DNA of 11,911 bases from Paludibacteraceae bacterium (GCA_024400275.1 JAKSMY010000052.1:1-11911), one strand, 5' to 3'. Shown: positions 1 to 8,553, numbered from the stretch's first letter. Numbers and translations are program-made. The notes: generated by a model from the letters alone, not told the origin.

Positions 1-116
1 ACTGGAATCCTGAGCTCATTTTGCATACCTATCCATTTTTACCGGACAGCAATAACTTTTTTTCAATTATGCAAGAAAATCAGTACTTTTTTGCTATTTT
101 GAATCTACAGACTTGC
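1..116. other. AT-rich non-coding left edge
   Basis: I see no credible coding sequence here. The stretch is AT-rich and leads into the nonamer repeat and small ORF on the + strand. A weak -7-like sequence occurs around 84-95 (TACTTTTTTG), but its spacing does not fit the TAnnTTTG consensus, so the promoter of the small ORF at 159 is not defined. The upstream gene context lies outside the window. Confidence 0.4.
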
Positions 117-152
117 TAAACCTGTTAAACCTGTTAAACTTGTTAAACCTGC
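117..152 (+). repeat. 9-nt tandem repeat array, 4 units, before small ORF
   Basis: Four adjacent units of the form TAAACCTGT (one TAAACTTGT, one TAAACCTGC) run directly into TAATCT and the ATG at 159. The same nonamer occurs with three units before the second copy of this ORF (8975-9001, - strand) and with six units before the lysozyme-like gene (11287-11340, - strand). The array occupies the position of a 5' untranslated region and no Shine-Dalgarno site is present. The copy number differs between the two otherwise identical small-ORF copies. Confidence 0.85.
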
Positions 153-253
153 TAATCTATGAATCAAAATCAAAAAAAGGGGCTCTTATATGCCCTGTTC
201 GAACTGCTGAAAGCAGTCTTCTCTATCGGTGCAAGACACATCGACAAGCACAC
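126..253 (+). repeat. Long inverted repeat, left copy (128 bp)
   Basis: This segment matches the reverse complement of 8874-9001 at 127 of 128 positions by eye; the one difference is G versus A at 248. It covers three nonamer units and most of the 34-codon small ORF. The copies are in opposite orientation and enclose about 8.6 kb with fabD, aspS, lon, the CNNM gene, the YihY gene and rnpB. Such near-identity in non-essential sequence indicates recent duplication or gene conversion and could support homologous inversion. Confidence 0.9.
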
Positions 254-263
254 GAATGAGTAA
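159..263 (+). CDS. 34-residue small hydrophobic peptide, copy 1
   Basis: The frame reads ATG to TAA and encodes 34 residues: a polar N-terminus (MNQNQKKG), a hydrophobic stretch at about residues 9-25 (LLYALFELLKAVFSIGA), and a charged histidine-rich tail (RHIDKHTNE). This is the layout of a single-pass or membrane-surface peptide. A second copy on the - strand (8864-8968) differs only in the last two residues (KD for NE). Their shared nonamer-array leader links them to the lysozyme-like gene. Small hydrophobic peptides of this size accompany phage-like lysin genes in Bacteroidales (for example the smalltalk family), but this sequence is not recognisably that family. Function is unknown. The strict end-to-end copy with a clean stop in each supports a real gene, although repeat identity could also be purely DNA-level. 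Confidence 0.6.
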   Translation: MNQNQKKGLLYALFELLKAVFSIGARHIDKHTNE

Positions 264-270
264 TCACTAA

Positions 271-344
271 CCCCTCTAAACTCTAAACTGTAGCGCCTCC
301 GGCGCGTCCTGTAGGCAGCAAAGCTGCCGTCCTCTAAACTAAAC
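271..344. repeat. GC-hairpin repeat, double copy (family D)
   Basis: Two short hairpins lie between copies of CCTCTAAACT (273-282 and 331-340). The stems are GCGCC/GGCGC (293-297 with 301-305) and GGCAGC/GCTGCC (314-319 with 323-328). The shared surroundings read GTCC before and TGTAG after. A related single unit at 11497-11533 has the stem GGCGC/GCGCC. The stems differ between units but remain complementary while the flanks stay the same, which is how palindromic repeats under structural constraint look. Possible roles are bidirectional terminator or mobile palindromic repeat. Confidence 0.75.
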
Positions 345-371
345 AAGAATTGCGAGTGTGCAATTCTTGTT
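342..371. terminator. Perfect 12-bp hairpin, possible terminator
   Basis: The arms AACAAGAATTGC (342-353) and GCAATTCTTGTT (360-371) pair perfectly around a six-base loop. It lies 78 bases downstream of the first small ORF. No clear T tract follows, so it is terminator-like rather than a canonical intrinsic terminator. Confidence 0.5.
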
Positions 372-448
372 GCTTTGTTGTATATTGGGACGCCGCCTTT
401 GCTCGCTTTACTCGCAAATTCCCCCCAATGTACGGTCGCGTCTTGCGG

Positions 449-597
449 GATATACGCAAATATCGGGCAATAGGGCATACGCCCTCTATAGTCCCTTTTG
501 TGGCTTTCTTTTGCTGGCAAGCCGACAACAAAAGCCCACAAAATGCACTATATTTGATATAAATATCAACTTATTGCCCTCTTTATTTGCGTATATC
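449..597 (+). repeat. 149-bp unit bounded by perfect 14-bp inverted repeats (family C, copy 1)
   Basis: GATATACGCAAATA (449-462) and TATTTGCGTATATC (584-597) are exact reverse complements separated by 121 bases. A second such pair sits at 8542-8555 and 8677-8690, again with exactly 121 bases between. The right arm carries the -33 TTTG box of the fabD promoter. Degenerate similarity to the other copy continues outside the arms (about 388-448 and 598-619), so the arms are internal to a larger repeat. The interior has a hairpin with TTTTGTGG (496-503) pairing to CCACAAAA (536-543). Confidence 0.75.
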
Positions 598-617
598 AAA
601 TTTTTGTAGTATATTTG
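586..617 (+). promoter_or_regulatory. Bacteroidota-type promoter for fabD
   Basis: A TTTG at 586-589 and TATATTTG at 610-617 are separated by exactly 20 bases, matching the Bacteroidota consensus TTTG-N19-21-TAnnTTTG. The fabD start lies 24 bases after the -7 box, leaving a short leader. The same promoter core recurs upstream of rnpB and of the small ORF at 11733. Confidence 0.88.
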
Positions 618-640
618 CACGTTTTTTCGATTATAAAAAT

Positions 641-1510
641 ATGAAAGCATTTGTTTTTCCCGGTCAAGGAGCCCAATTTGTCGGAATGGGCAAAGACCTA
701 TATGAGGCTTATCCTGTGGCTAAAGACATGTTTGAAAAAGCTAACGATATCTTGGGATTCCGCATTACGGACCTTATGTTCAACGGCGAACCCGATGACC
801 TCAAACAAACTCAAGTTACACAACCCGCCGTCTTCCTGCATTCTGTTATCATGAATCAGGTAATGACTATCTGGCACCCTGATATGGTGGCCGGTCATAG
901 TCTCGGCGAATACTCCGCACTCGTTTCCTGCGGTGCCCTTCGGTTTGAAGATGCCATCGTTCTTGTTAGCAAACGTGCTGCCGCCATGCAGAAAGCTTGC
1001 GAAATGCAGGAATCAACGATGGCTGCCGTACTCGGTATGCCGGACGAACGAGTAGATGAAATTTGCCAGCAGGTTTCTGGCGACGTGGTCGTGGCGGCTA
1101 ACTTTAACTGCCCCGGACAAGTCGTTATCAGCGGCACAATATCCGGTGTGGATAAAGCCTGCGATTTATTACGCGAAAATGGTGCCAAACGTGCTATCAG
1201 ACTACAAGTAGGAGGCGCTTTCCACTCGCCACTTATGCAACCCGCTGCCGAAGAACTGAAAGAGGCTATCCTTGCTACCGAGTTCCACGAACCGATTTGC
1301 CCTATCTATCAGAATGTGAACGCTTATCCGCAACGTGATCCGGAGGAAATACGGCAAAATCTTCTCCTTCAACTCACGGCTCCTGTTCGTTGGACACAGA
1401 CTATCAAAAATATGATCTGCGATGGTGCTACCGAATTCTATGAATACGGCCCCGGTGACGTACTCAAAGGACTGATACGGAAAATTGATGCCAACGTACA
1501 AGTCGGCTAA
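641..1510 (+). CDS. fabD: Malonyl-CoA:ACP transacylase
   Basis: This 289-residue protein is a complete FabD. The enzyme moves the malonyl group from CoA to acyl carrier protein, supplying the extender unit for type II fatty acid synthesis in the cytoplasm. The N-terminus has the typical FPGQGAQ motif (residues 5-11). The nucleophile is in GHSLGEYSAL (Ser87), and the partner histidine is in GGAFHSP (His195). The length is normal for the family. I chose ATG 641 because the FPGQGAQ motif follows at the usual distance and the promoter's -7 box ends at 617; an upstream in-frame start at 587 would lie inside the promoter. The next gene, aspS, follows on the same strand after 42 bases. No truncation is visible. 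Confidence 0.96.
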   Translation: MKAFVFPGQGAQFVGMGKDLYEAYPVAKDMFEKANDILGFRITDLMFNGEPDDLKQTQVTQPAVFLHSVIMNQVMTIWHPDMVAGHSLGEYSALVSCGALRFEDAIVLVSKRAAAMQKACEMQESTMAAVLGMPDERVDEICQQVSGDVVVAANFNCPGQVVISGTISGVDKACDLLRENGAKRAIRLQVGGAFHSPLMQPAAEELKEAILATEFHEPICPIYQNVNAYPQRDPEEIRQNLLLQLTAPVRWTQTIKNMICDGATEFYEYGPGDVLKGLIRKIDANVQVG

Positions 1511-1552
1511 TATCAACTATCAATTGTCAACTATCAATTATCAACTATAATA
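1511..1552. repeat. 7-nt tandem repeat between fabD and aspS
   Basis: The whole fabD-aspS spacer is made of about six 7-base units alternating TATCAAC, TATCAAT and TGTCAAC, ending TATAAT just before the aspS ATG. It forms the leader of aspS and has no Shine-Dalgarno sequence. Unit number could vary by slippage. Confidence 0.75.
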
Positions 1553-3313
1553 ATGTACAGAACAGTTACTTGCGGCGAATTAAGACTCGCTGATGTAAAA
1601 AAAACGGTAACACTCGCCGGCTGGGTACAACGTATCCGTAAAATGGGTGGACTAACGTTTATTGACTTGCGTGACCGGTACGGTATCACACAATTGGCTT
1701 TCAATAACGATAAACTGTCTCTTGCCGAAGGGTTGGGTAGGGAGTTTGTACTTCAAGTTACAGGCACCGTTATTGAACGGCAATCCAAAAATCCCCAACT
1801 GCCTACAGGAGAAATCGAAATAGACGTACAGGACGTTAATATACTGAATCCGGCACTCACTCCGCCTTTCACCATTGAAGACGAGAGTGATGGCGGCGAT
1901 GACCTTCGAATGAAGTACCGCTACCTGGACTTACGTCGTCCTATCGTTCGCAAGAACCTCGAACTGCGCCACAAAATGGCATTCGAGACACGCCGCTACC
2001 TTGATGAACAAGGTTTCTTGGAGGTCGAAACACCTGTTCTGGTTAATTCGACACCGGAAGGCGCACGTGACTTTGTTGTTCCAAGTCGCATGAATCCCGG
2101 AACTTTCTACGCGCTCCCACAAAGCCCGCAAACACTCAAACAGCTCCTTATGGTCAGCGGCTTTGACCGTTATTTCCAAATCGTTAAGTGCTTCCGTGAC
2201 GAGGACTTGCGTGCTGACCGACAACCCGAATTTACACAGATAGACTGCGAGATGTCCTTCATCGAACAGGAGGATATCCTCAATATGTTCGAAGGCATGA
2301 TTAAACACCTCTTTAAGTCTATTCTCAATATCGAATTGCCGCAATTGCCACGAATGACTTGGGCTGACGCTATGAAATACTACGGCTCGGATAAACCCGA
2401 TACACGTTTCGGTATGACCTTTGTTGAACTGCACGACCTGTTCCACGCCGTAGAAGCAGCCAAACCCGAAGCCGAACGCTTTGCCGTATTGGCTGATGCC
2501 AACTACATCGGCGGTATTTGTGCCAAAGGATGTGCTTCTTACACTCGCAAACAGTTAGATGCCCTTACGGATTACGTAAAACGCTCACAAATAGGCGCTA
2601 AAGGACTTATCTACGCTCGTGTTGAAGAGGGTGGGAACGTTAAATCCAGTGTCGATAAATTCTATTCACAAGATGTGCTGCAATCGCTCAAACAGGCTAT
2701 GCAGGCGGAAGAGGGCGACTTGATCCTCATTCTCTGTGGTGATGACGCAATGAAAACACGCAAACAACTGAGCGAATTGCGTCTCGAAATGGGCAGACAA
2801 CTCGGCTTGCGTGACCCCAAGAAATTCTCTTGCTTATGGGTGATTGATTTCCCGATGTACGAGTGGTCGGACGAGGAACAACGCCTCATGGCAATGCACC
2901 ATCCGTTTACCAGCCCCAAACCCGAAGATATACCTTTGCTCGACACCGATCCGGCTGCTGTACGCGCTAACGCCTACGACTGCGTTATCAATGGTTGTGA
3001 AGTTGGTGGTGGCTCTATCCGTATTCACGATGCCAAACTGCAAGAAAAGATATTTGAAATACTGGGCTTCACGCCTGAACAGGCACAAACCAAATTCGGT
3101 TTCCTGATGAATGCCTTCAAATACGGAGCACCGCCTCACGGAGGTTTGGCTTACGGTCTTGACCGTTTGGTTAGTATCTTTGCCGGATTAGACAGTATTC
3201 GTGACTGCATCGCATTCCCCAAAAATAATCAAGGTAAAGATGTTATGCTCGGTGCTCCAAGTGTCATTGACCAAATCCAACTGGACGAACTCAAAATTGA
3301 CCTCCGTAAATAA
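1553..3313 (+). CDS. aspS: Aspartyl-tRNA synthetase
   Basis: This 586-residue class IIb synthetase charges tRNA(Asp) with aspartate in the cytoplasm. Domains run in the usual bacterial order: an N-terminal OB-fold anticodon-binding domain (about 1-110, with [11 protein letters not shown] and FIDLRDRYG), then the catalytic core interrupted by the bacterial GAD insertion (about 300-400). Motif 2 is seen as [11 protein letters not shown] (about 214-224) and motif 3 as GGLAYGLDR (530-538). The length matches bacterial AspRS. The start at 1553 gives the canonical MYRT N-terminus. Whether the enzyme is discriminating (Asp only) or also charges tRNA(Asn) cannot be judged from the motifs. It lies 42 bases after fabD and may be co-transcribed with it. 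A hairpin follows its stop. Confidence 0.97.
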   Translation: MYRTVTCGELRLADVKKTVTLAGWVQRIRKMGGLTFIDLRDRYGITQLAFNNDKLSLAEGLGREFVLQVTGTVIERQSKNPQLPTGEIEIDVQDVNILNPALTPPFTIEDESDGGDDLRMKYRYLDLRRPIVRKNLELRHKMAFETRRYLDEQGFLEVETPVLVNSTPEGARDFVVPSRMNPGTFYALPQSPQTLKQLLMVSGFDRYFQIVKCFRDEDLRADRQPEFTQIDCEMSFIEQEDILNMFEGMIKHLFKSILNIELPQLPRMTWADAMKYYGSDKPDTRFGMTFVELHDLFHAVEAAKPEAERFAVLADANYIGGICAKGCASYTRKQLDALTDYVKRSQIGAKGLIYARVEEGGNVKSSVDKFYSQDVLQSLKQAMQAEEGDLILILCGDDAMKTRKQLSELRLEMGRQLGLRDPKKFSCLWVIDFPMYEWSDEEQRLMAMHHPFTSPKPEDIPLLDTDPAAVRANAYDCVINGCEVGGGSIRIHDAKLQEKIFEILGFTPEQAQTKFGFLMNAFKYGAPPHGGLAYGLDRLVSIFAGLDSIRDCIAFPKNNQGKDVMLGAPSVIDQIQLDELKIDLRK

Positions 3314-3340
3314 ATCGCAATTCATACTATAATTGCGATT
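3313..3340 (+). terminator. Perfect 10-bp hairpin after aspS
   Basis: The arms AATCGCAATT (3313-3322) and AATTGCGATT (3331-3340) pair fully around an eight-base loop, starting at the last base of the aspS stop codon. The stem is AT-rich and no T run follows, so termination may be partial; lon begins 55 bases later. Confidence 0.55.
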
Positions 3341-3379
3341 ATGTAAAATAAAAGATTGGAGACTATACCCTATAATAAC

Positions 3380-3411
3380 GATATATAGCCTGAAAATGAT
3401 ATATAGCCTGA
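3380..3411 (+). repeat. Short tandem duplication spanning the lon start
   Basis: The sequence GATATATAGCCTGAA occurs twice (about 3380-3394 and 3398-3412). The proposed lon ATG (3396) sits at the junction and its first codons lie inside the second copy. The in-frame sequence before the ATG therefore resembles the coding sequence after it (IYSLK then IYSLN), which argues for a recent duplication at the start site. Confidence 0.7.
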
Positions 3412-5819
3412 ATTTAGATGCAATAAACGACGATTCGTTGGAAGAACAAGCAATACCGTTGATTGAAGGAAATGATGCTGCACACCCGTTTAGGATAAAT
3501 ACGGGTGATGTGCTGAATGTACTTCCTCTTCGAAACATGGTGCTGTTTCCCGGTGTGTTGTTGCCTGTAGCCGTTTCCCGACCCAAATCGCAGAAACTGG
3601 TCATTAATGCCTACGAACAGGAAAAAATATTAGCCGTTGTTTGCCAAAAAGAAAAAGACGTACAAGACCCTACTGCTGAAGACTTGTTTCAATTAGGTAC
3701 AGCCGCACGAATCGTGCAGGTTGTTGAATTGGACAACGCCGGTATTATGGTTATTTTGGAGGGCTTGGAACGCATTTATATAGAGGAATTTACTACAACA
3801 CGTCAAAATGTTATCAAAGCACGTGTACAAGTACTGAATGAGGTGTTCCCAAGACGTGGCGACAAGGAGTTCTTGGCTATATGCAGCAACATCAAAGACC
3901 AGGCTATCAACGTTATCCGTAAATCCGATAAGACACCGCCTGAAGCAGGAATTACACTCCGTAATATAGATAATCCGCCTACCCTTGTAAATTATATCTG
4001 CGTCAATTTTGGCTTTAAAATAGACGAAAAGCAACAATTGTTGGCATACGAGACGATTCACGAAAGAGCTTTTCACTTGTTGGAACTGCTCAATAAAGAG
4101 TCACAAATGTTGCAAATGAAGGCTGATATTCAAAGCAAGACACAGGAAGATTTGGATAAAGAACAGCGCGAATACTACTTGCAGCGACAAATTGAGACCA
4201 TTCAAAAGGAATTGGGCGATACCGGCGCACAGGTCATCAAAGAAATGAAAGCCAAAGCCGAAAAGAAAAAATGGTCGAAAGATGTTAAGAAAGTCTTTGA
4301 TGAAGAGATAGTTAAACTGCAACGAATGTCCACTCATTCTCCCGAATATTCGGTTCAGTTAGAGTATTTGGAAGTGCTGTTGGGACTGCCGTGGAATGAG
4401 TATAGCGAGGATAATTTTGACATCAAGCACGCTAAACAGGTGTTGGACGATGACCACTATGGCTTGGAGAAAGTCAAAGAACGCATCTTGGAATATCTGG
4501 CGGTGCAGAAGCAATTGGCAACCCGCAACCATGCAGGCAAAACCCCTATTCTATGCCTTTACGGACCTCCCGGCGTGGGAAAAACCAGTTTGGGTAAGTC
4601 CGTAGCCAAAGCACTCGGACGCAAATATGCCCGTATCAGTTTAGGCGGCTTGCACGATGAAGCCGAGATACGCGGGCACAGGCGCACGTATATAGGCGCA
4701 ATGCCCGGGCGCATTATAGAAAATATACAAAAGGTGCAGACCTCTAATCCCGTCTTCGTTTTGGACGAGATAGACAAGATAGGTGCAGACTACAAAGGTG
4801 ACCCTACTTCGGCTCTGCTGGAAGTATTGGATCCGGAGCAGAACAAGGCTTTCCACGATAATTTCCTTAATGTGGATTATGACTTGAGCAAGGTGCTCTT
4901 TATCGCCACCGCCAACACGTTGGACAGTATTCCGCGTCCCCTACTCGACCGCATGGAACTGATAGAAATGACCGGTTATTTGATGGAAGAAAAAGCCGAG
5001 ATAGCCAAACATCATTTAGTGCCAAAGGAATTGGAGGAACACGGTCTGAAAGGCTCCCAATTACGCTTTAATAAAGATATTCTCTTCCAAATGATAGACG
5101 ACTACACCCGCGAATCCGGTGTGCGCTCTTTGGAACGTCAGATAGCCACGATTTGTCGTAAGGTAGTAACCAAGATAGCGTTGGAGGAAGATTATAACGT
5201 AGCGGTGACCAAAGAGGACTTGATTACCTATTTAGGACAAAAACGTTTCTCGCGTGACCAGTACGAGAACAATAAATACATCGGTGTTGTCACCGGTTTG
5301 GCTTGGACGCAGGTAGGCGGTGAGATTCTTTTTATCGAGACCAGTCTGTCTCCTGCCAAGCAGCCCACCCTTACCTTGACGGGTAATTTGGGCGATGTGA
5401 TGAAAGAGAGTGCCACGTTGGCATTAGGCTATATCAAAGCCCACTCTGAACAGTTAGGTATTAAGCGCAAGGATATGGATACGCAATCGGTCCACGTACA
5501 CGTACCGGAAGGTGCTATACCGAAGGACGGTCCCAGTGCCGGCATAACGATGACTACGGCTATGGTCAGTGCTTTCACCAAACGTAAGGTTCGCCCGCGT
5601 ATTGCTATGACAGGCGAGATGACTCTGCGCGGTAAGGTACTGCCTATCGGTGGCGTTAAGGAGAAAATCTTAGCTGCCAAACGTGCCGGCATAACCGATT
5701 TGATACTTTGTGAAGATAATCGTAAAGATGTCTTGGAAATTCCTGAAATGTATCTGTCCGGTCTCACTTTTCACTATGTGGCAGATATTCAGGACGTGTT
5801 AAACTTTGCTTTACTGTAA
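3396..5819 (+). CDS. lon: ATP-dependent Lon protease
   Basis: This 807-residue protein is a full-length LonA protease, a cytoplasmic hexamer that unfolds and degrades misfolded and regulatory proteins. It has an N-terminal substrate-binding domain (about 40-250, beginning VLPLRNMVLFPGVLLPV), a coiled-coil linker, an AAA+ module with Walker A GPPGVGKT (390-397) and Walker B VFVLDEIDKI, and a C-terminal peptidase domain. The catalytic dyad is Ser714 in DGPSAG and Lys757 in GGVKEK, with the 43-residue spacing seen in E. coli Lon (Ser679/Lys722). I chose ATG 3396; an in-frame TTG at 3333 would add 21 residues that overlap the hairpin after aspS and look non-conserved. No consensus promoter was found directly upstream, so read-through from fabD-aspS is possible. 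The stop is one base before the next gene. Confidence 0.96.
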   Translation: MIYSLNLDAINDDSLEEQAIPLIEGNDAAHPFRINTGDVLNVLPLRNMVLFPGVLLPVAVSRPKSQKLVINAYEQEKILAVVCQKEKDVQDPTAEDLFQLGTAARIVQVVELDNAGIMVILEGLERIYIEEFTTTRQNVIKARVQVLNEVFPRRGDKEFLAICSNIKDQAINVIRKSDKTPPEAGITLRNIDNPPTLVNYICVNFGFKIDEKQQLLAYETIHERAFHLLELLNKESQMLQMKADIQSKTQEDLDKEQREYYLQRQIETIQKELGDTGAQVIKEMKAKAEKKKWSKDVKKVFDEEIVKLQRMSTHSPEYSVQLEYLEVLLGLPWNEYSEDNFDIKHAKQVLDDDHYGLEKVKERILEYLAVQKQLATRNHAGKTPILCLYGPPGVGKTSLGKSVAKALGRKYARISLGGLHDEAEIRGHRRTYIGAMPGRIIENIQKVQTSNPVFVLDEIDKIGADYKGDPTSALLEVLDPEQNKAFHDNFLNVDYDLSKVLFIATANTLDSIPRPLLDRMELIEMTGYLMEEKAEIAKHHLVPKELEEHGLKGSQLRFNKDILFQMIDDYTRESGVRSLERQIATICRKVVTKIALEEDYNVAVTKEDLITYLGQKRFSRDQYENNKYIGVVTGLAWTQVGGEILFIETSLSPAKQPTLTLTGNLGDVMKESATLALGYIKAHSEQLGIKRKDMDTQSVHVHVPEGAIPKDGPSAGITMTTAMVSAFTKRKVRPRIAMTGEMTLRGKVLPIGGVKEKILAAKRAGITDLILCEDNRKDVLEIPEMYLSGLTFHYVADIQDVLNFALL

Positions 5820-5820
5820 G

Positions 5821-6876
5821 ATGTTACTGCTTCTGGTTTTTCTTTTATCGGCGATGGTTATTTCGTTCCTCTGTTCCACACTGGAATCTGTTTTGATGAC
5901 CACCACGTTGTCGTATATCACCATGCGTGAGGGAGAGGGCTACGTGCCTGCCAAGCGCATGAAAGGATATAAGTTGGAGCCGGAGAAGCCATTGGCTGCT
6001 ATTCTGTCGTTAAATACGATTGCCAATACGGTAGGCGCAGCAGGCGTGGGTCAGCAAGCCAATATACTTTTTGGCAGCCAGTGGTTTGGTGTGGTCAGTG
6101 CCGTTGTTACGTTGCTTATACTGATTTTCTCCGAGATTATACCGAAAACATTTGGAACAACTTATTGGAAAAATCTCATGGGCTTTACGGCAAACACCAT
6201 TCATGTGCTGATAATCATTATGTATCCTTTCGTCAAATTGATAGGTTGGCTCTCACATCTCTTTCCTGAGACGGAAGAGGCGGCAGTCAGTCGTGAAGAA
6301 GTATTAGCGATGGCAGACGTGGGTGAGGAAGAAGGTGTTATTGAGGAAGACGAGAATAAGATTATCCGGAATGTGATGCGTTTGGACGATGTCAAAGCCA
6401 GCGATGTGATGACCCCGCGTGTCGTGGCTGCCACTGCACCGGAGAGTATGACCTTAAAAGCCTATTATGACTGCGATGATTATGACCATTTTTCGCGTAT
6501 TCCTGTTTATTCGGATTCGCCGGAATATATCACAGGCTATGTCATGCGTGATGACGCTTTGGAGAACTTGACCGAGGACCATTTCTCGATGACTTTGGGA
6601 CAGATTAAACGTTCCCTACCCCAGTTTAGCGAGAATATGTCAATCGGTGATATATTCGACCGCATGCTGAAGGAAAAATCACAGATTAGTGTTGTGATAG
6701 ACGAATACGGCTGTTTCCAAGGTATATTGACTTTAGAAGACGTTATAGAAACTATTTTCGGTTTGGAGATTATTGACGAGAACGACCAATTTGCGGACCT
6801 GCAGCAGTATGCGCGTGAACGCTGGAAACAACGTCAGAAACGTTTCCGCCAGCCTCTGCCCAAGGGACAGAGCTAA
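5821..6876 (+). CDS. CNNM/CBS-domain membrane protein (CorB/HlyC-type)
   Basis: This 351-residue protein has an N-terminal CNNM (DUF21) transmembrane domain (about 1-150) followed by a CBS-pair (about 195-315). Signatures are the NTIANTVGAAGVG segment starting near residue 65, SEIIPKT at 104-110, MTPR at 197-200 and LEDVIETIFG near 305. Family members are linked to Mg2+ or other cation export and are regulated by nucleotide binding to the CBS pair; the old name haemolysin is misleading. The C-terminal CorC_HlyC domain common in relatives is absent: only about 40 charged residues follow the CBS pair. ATG 5821 is one base after the lon stop, so translational coupling to lon is likely. The gene ends two bases from the convergent YihY-family gene. 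Confidence 0.9.
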   Translation: MLLLLVFLLSAMVISFLCSTLESVLMTTTLSYITMREGEGYVPAKRMKGYKLEPEKPLAAILSLNTIANTVGAAGVGQQANILFGSQWFGVVSAVVTLLILIFSEIIPKTFGTTYWKNLMGFTANTIHVLIIIMYPFVKLIGWLSHLFPETEEAAVSREEVLAMADVGEEEGVIEEDENKIIRNVMRLDDVKASDVMTPRVVAATAPESMTLKAYYDCDDYDHFSRIPVYSDSPEYITGYVMRDDALENLTEDHFSMTLGQIKRSLPQFSENMSIGDIFDRMLKEKSQISVVIDEYGCFQGILTLEDVIETIFGLEIIDENDQFADLQQYARERWKQRQKRFRQPLPKGQS

Positions 6877-6878
6877 AA

Positions 6879-8192
6879 TTACAAGTCTCTTATAAAGACA
6901 TTCCCGAGTGTGGAGTTCTTTTGTTTGGCCTCTACGTAATTATTCCAGAAAGCCATCAATTCAGGTGTCGGGTTCTGAATGAATAACTCAGCCCCCTGCC
7001 CTGCTATGCGTTGTTCCACCAGTCCCAATGTGATCTGATGCGTATCCAATGCCGGCTGATAGGTGCGTTCCTCCTTGCCTTCGGCATATACCTCGCGGAG
7101 AATGCCTACTTCCGTCATACGGCTGATTAGTTGGGCAACCATGCGTGTAGGCAGATGTTCCTGCTGTGCTAATTGGTGGGCAGTCAGCGGTTGTTCGTCC
7201 TGTTCAAAACGACGAATAATAATGCTTAATATATACAGCATAACGCTGTCTTTGTAGCGACGGGACATAGAATCTAATTCTTTCTCGTATTCGTAGTCTT
7301 CATGGTTCTGAATACTGAAGGACATCTCCGCCCCGACCAGTATCATCAGACACGACCACTGCAACCATGTTAGCAGCAAAGGAATACTGGCAAAAGCACC
7401 ATATACAACGCTGGTACGTGACAGGAAAACGATGATATACACGGACAACATTTGCAGCAGTTGAAACAGCGTACCGATAACGATGCCGGGTATCACGGCA
7501 CTGATAAAGCGTACTTTGGTATTCGGAATAGCCATATACATCCACGTCATCACAGCCCACGCCACGATGAACGACAGGAACTTAACCAGCCAAGTCTGCA
7601 TGTTCTTCAGCCACGCCACCTGCGCCAAGCCGGATGCGGCTGTATTAAAGAATATACTCAAGCCGGAAGTAACAACCATCAAAATCGGAATAAGGAAGAG
7701 AATAAAGATATAATTAGTCATTTGCCGTCCGATAGAACGAGACTGATGTACGTTCCAGATGCCGTTAAACGACTGCTCTACCGTGCGGAAGAACGAATAC
7801 ACTGCCCACAACAAGATAAGCAGCCCTACGCCGATAAAAGCCCCTCCCTGTGCAGTATCCAGATAGCGTTCAACAAATCCCATGACCATCGGCACCAAAT
7901 TCATTTGTCCGAGAAACGAATCATTCAGGTAGCCTTCAATAATGCCGCCAAAGCCAAATCCTTTGGCTACAGCCAGTACCATAGCCAGAATAGGCACAAT
8001 GGCAAAGACCAGCGAATAGGTCAATCCGCTGGCACGTATATTGAGGTCTTTGTCCAAGAATCCGCGGATAGACAGGATAATCGTTTTGAGTGTTGCATAG
8101 ATGACGCGTTTCGTTTTCGAAACGATTGTGTTGTCGGTAGTATGCCACAGTTCGACTGTGATAAAGTTCTTGATTTGTTGAAAGCGTTTCAT
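6879..8192 (-). CDS. YihY/UPF0761-family inner-membrane protein
   Basis: This 437-residue protein belongs to the YihY family, once misnamed ribonuclease BN. The core (about 35-310) has six or so hydrophobic segments with family hallmarks, including IRASGLTYSLVFAIVP near the start and YGAFASIPLLLTWLQWS with VGAE near the end. A C-terminal extension of about 130 residues resembles a winged helix (QPLTAHQLAQ through MTEVGILREV), common in Bacteroidota members. The biochemical role is not established. ATG 8192 gives MKRF; an upstream in-frame start (8288) would translate part of rnpB and is rejected. The gene starts about 25 bases after the rnpB 3' end and probably shares its promoter. Its stop lies two bases from the convergent CNNM gene, leaving no room for a separate terminator. 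Confidence 0.9.
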   Translation of the reverse strand: MKRFQQIKNFITVELWHTTDNTIVSKTKRVIYATLKTIILSIRGFLDKDLNIRASGLTYSLVFAIVPILAMVLAVAKGFGFGGIIEGYLNDSFLGQMNLVPMVMGFVERYLDTAQGGAFIGVGLLILLWAVYSFFRTVEQSFNGIWNVHQSRSIGRQMTNYIFILFLIPILMVVTSGLSIFFNTAASGLAQVAWLKNMQTWLVKFLSFIVAWAVMTWMYMAIPNTKVRFISAVIPGIVIGTLFQLLQMLSVYIIVFLSRTSVVYGAFASIPLLLTWLQWSCLMILVGAEMSFSIQNHEDYEYEKELDSMSRRYKDSVMLYILSIIIRRFEQDEQPLTAHQLAQQEHLPTRMVAQLISRMTEVGILREVYAEGKEERTYQPALDTHQITLGLVEQRIAGQGAELFIQNPTPELMAFWNNYVEAKQKNSTLGNVFIRDL

Positions 8193-8218
8193 ATATTGAT
8201 GTTCACATAATTGCAACA

Positions 8219-8516
8219 AAAATACAGCAGATTTATAAGCCGGGTTCTGTGCGCCGAAGGCGTGTCTGTCATTAATCTTGACGAACACATTGCTGTGTCG
8301 TTCTCTCGCTTCCTACCCTCCCACTTGGCCGAGCAAGCCTCAAACGTGGGTTTACATGGAATTGCACTACACTGTATGCTCGTTTCACAATACTCGTCTC
8401 TGTAGCGGTGACCAAACATTGCTGCCTGACGGTCATTAGCCGCAGTGTTGCTCTATAGTGCCCGGACTTTCCTCTTCGTTTAGACAACGAAGCGACAGAC
8501 CAATCTACTGTATTCA
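8219..8516 (-). ncRNA. rnpB: RNase P RNA (bacterial type A)
   Basis: The - strand carries the universal RNase P RNA landmarks: GAGGAAAGTCCGGGC near the 5' side (8460-8474) and ACAGAACCCGGCTTAT near the 3' side (8235-8250). The terminal helix P1 is visible as AATACAGTAGATT (8514-8502) pairing with AATCTGCTGTATT (8233-8221). The RNA is the catalytic part of RNase P, which matures tRNA 5' ends. A consensus promoter ends at 8522, so transcription should start at about 8516; both ends are estimates within a few bases. The YihY-family gene lies directly downstream on the same strand. Reading frames across this region are meaningless. Confidence 0.95.
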
Positions 8517-8521
8517 CGCTG

Positions 8522-8553
8522 CAAATATACTAAAAAAAATTGATATACGCAAA
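8522..8553 (-). promoter_or_regulatory. Bacteroidota-type promoter for rnpB
   Basis: On the - strand TTTG (8553-8550) and TATATTTG (8529-8522) are separated by exactly 20 bases. The core is nearly identical to the promoters at 586-617 and 11675-11706. It is positioned to start transcription at the 5' end of rnpB. Confidence 0.9.

Larger units (their letters stand above)
264..640. other. Gene-free interval of hairpins ending in the fabD promoter
   Basis: No coding sequence is convincing in these 377 bases. From left to right they hold a double GC-rich hairpin repeat (271-344), a perfect 12-bp hairpin (342-371), a degenerate copy of the promoter-bearing repeat (about 388-620, with internal 14-bp inverted repeats at 449-462 and 584-597 and a long hairpin at 496-543), and the fabD promoter. 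The reading frames that cross it on both strands have no family resemblance and simply pass through palindromes. Confidence 0.7.

Noticed and set aside
170..541. A 123-codon - strand frame across the left hairpin region
   Set aside because: It crosses several palindromes and the antisense of the small ORF, and shows no recognisable domain.
449..597. Phase-variable invertible promoter between 14-bp inverted repeats
   Set aside because: The -33 box is inside the arm and the -7 box is outside, so inversion of the interior would leave the promoter unchanged, and no good outward promoter appears on the other side. No invertase gene is visible.
587..640. Longer fabD start at 587
   Set aside because: It would lie within the consensus promoter, and the added residues do not belong to the FabD family.
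7452..8210. A 252-codon + strand frame opposite the YihY-family gene
   Set aside because: Composition is unnatural (very rich in His, Gln, Arg) and it mirrors a well-supported membrane protein on the other strand.
8211..8517. Short reading frames on both strands across 8211-8517, and N-terminal extension of the YihY-family gene to 8288
   Set aside because: The region is RNase P RNA with its conserved sequences and P1 helix; the frames have no family similarity.
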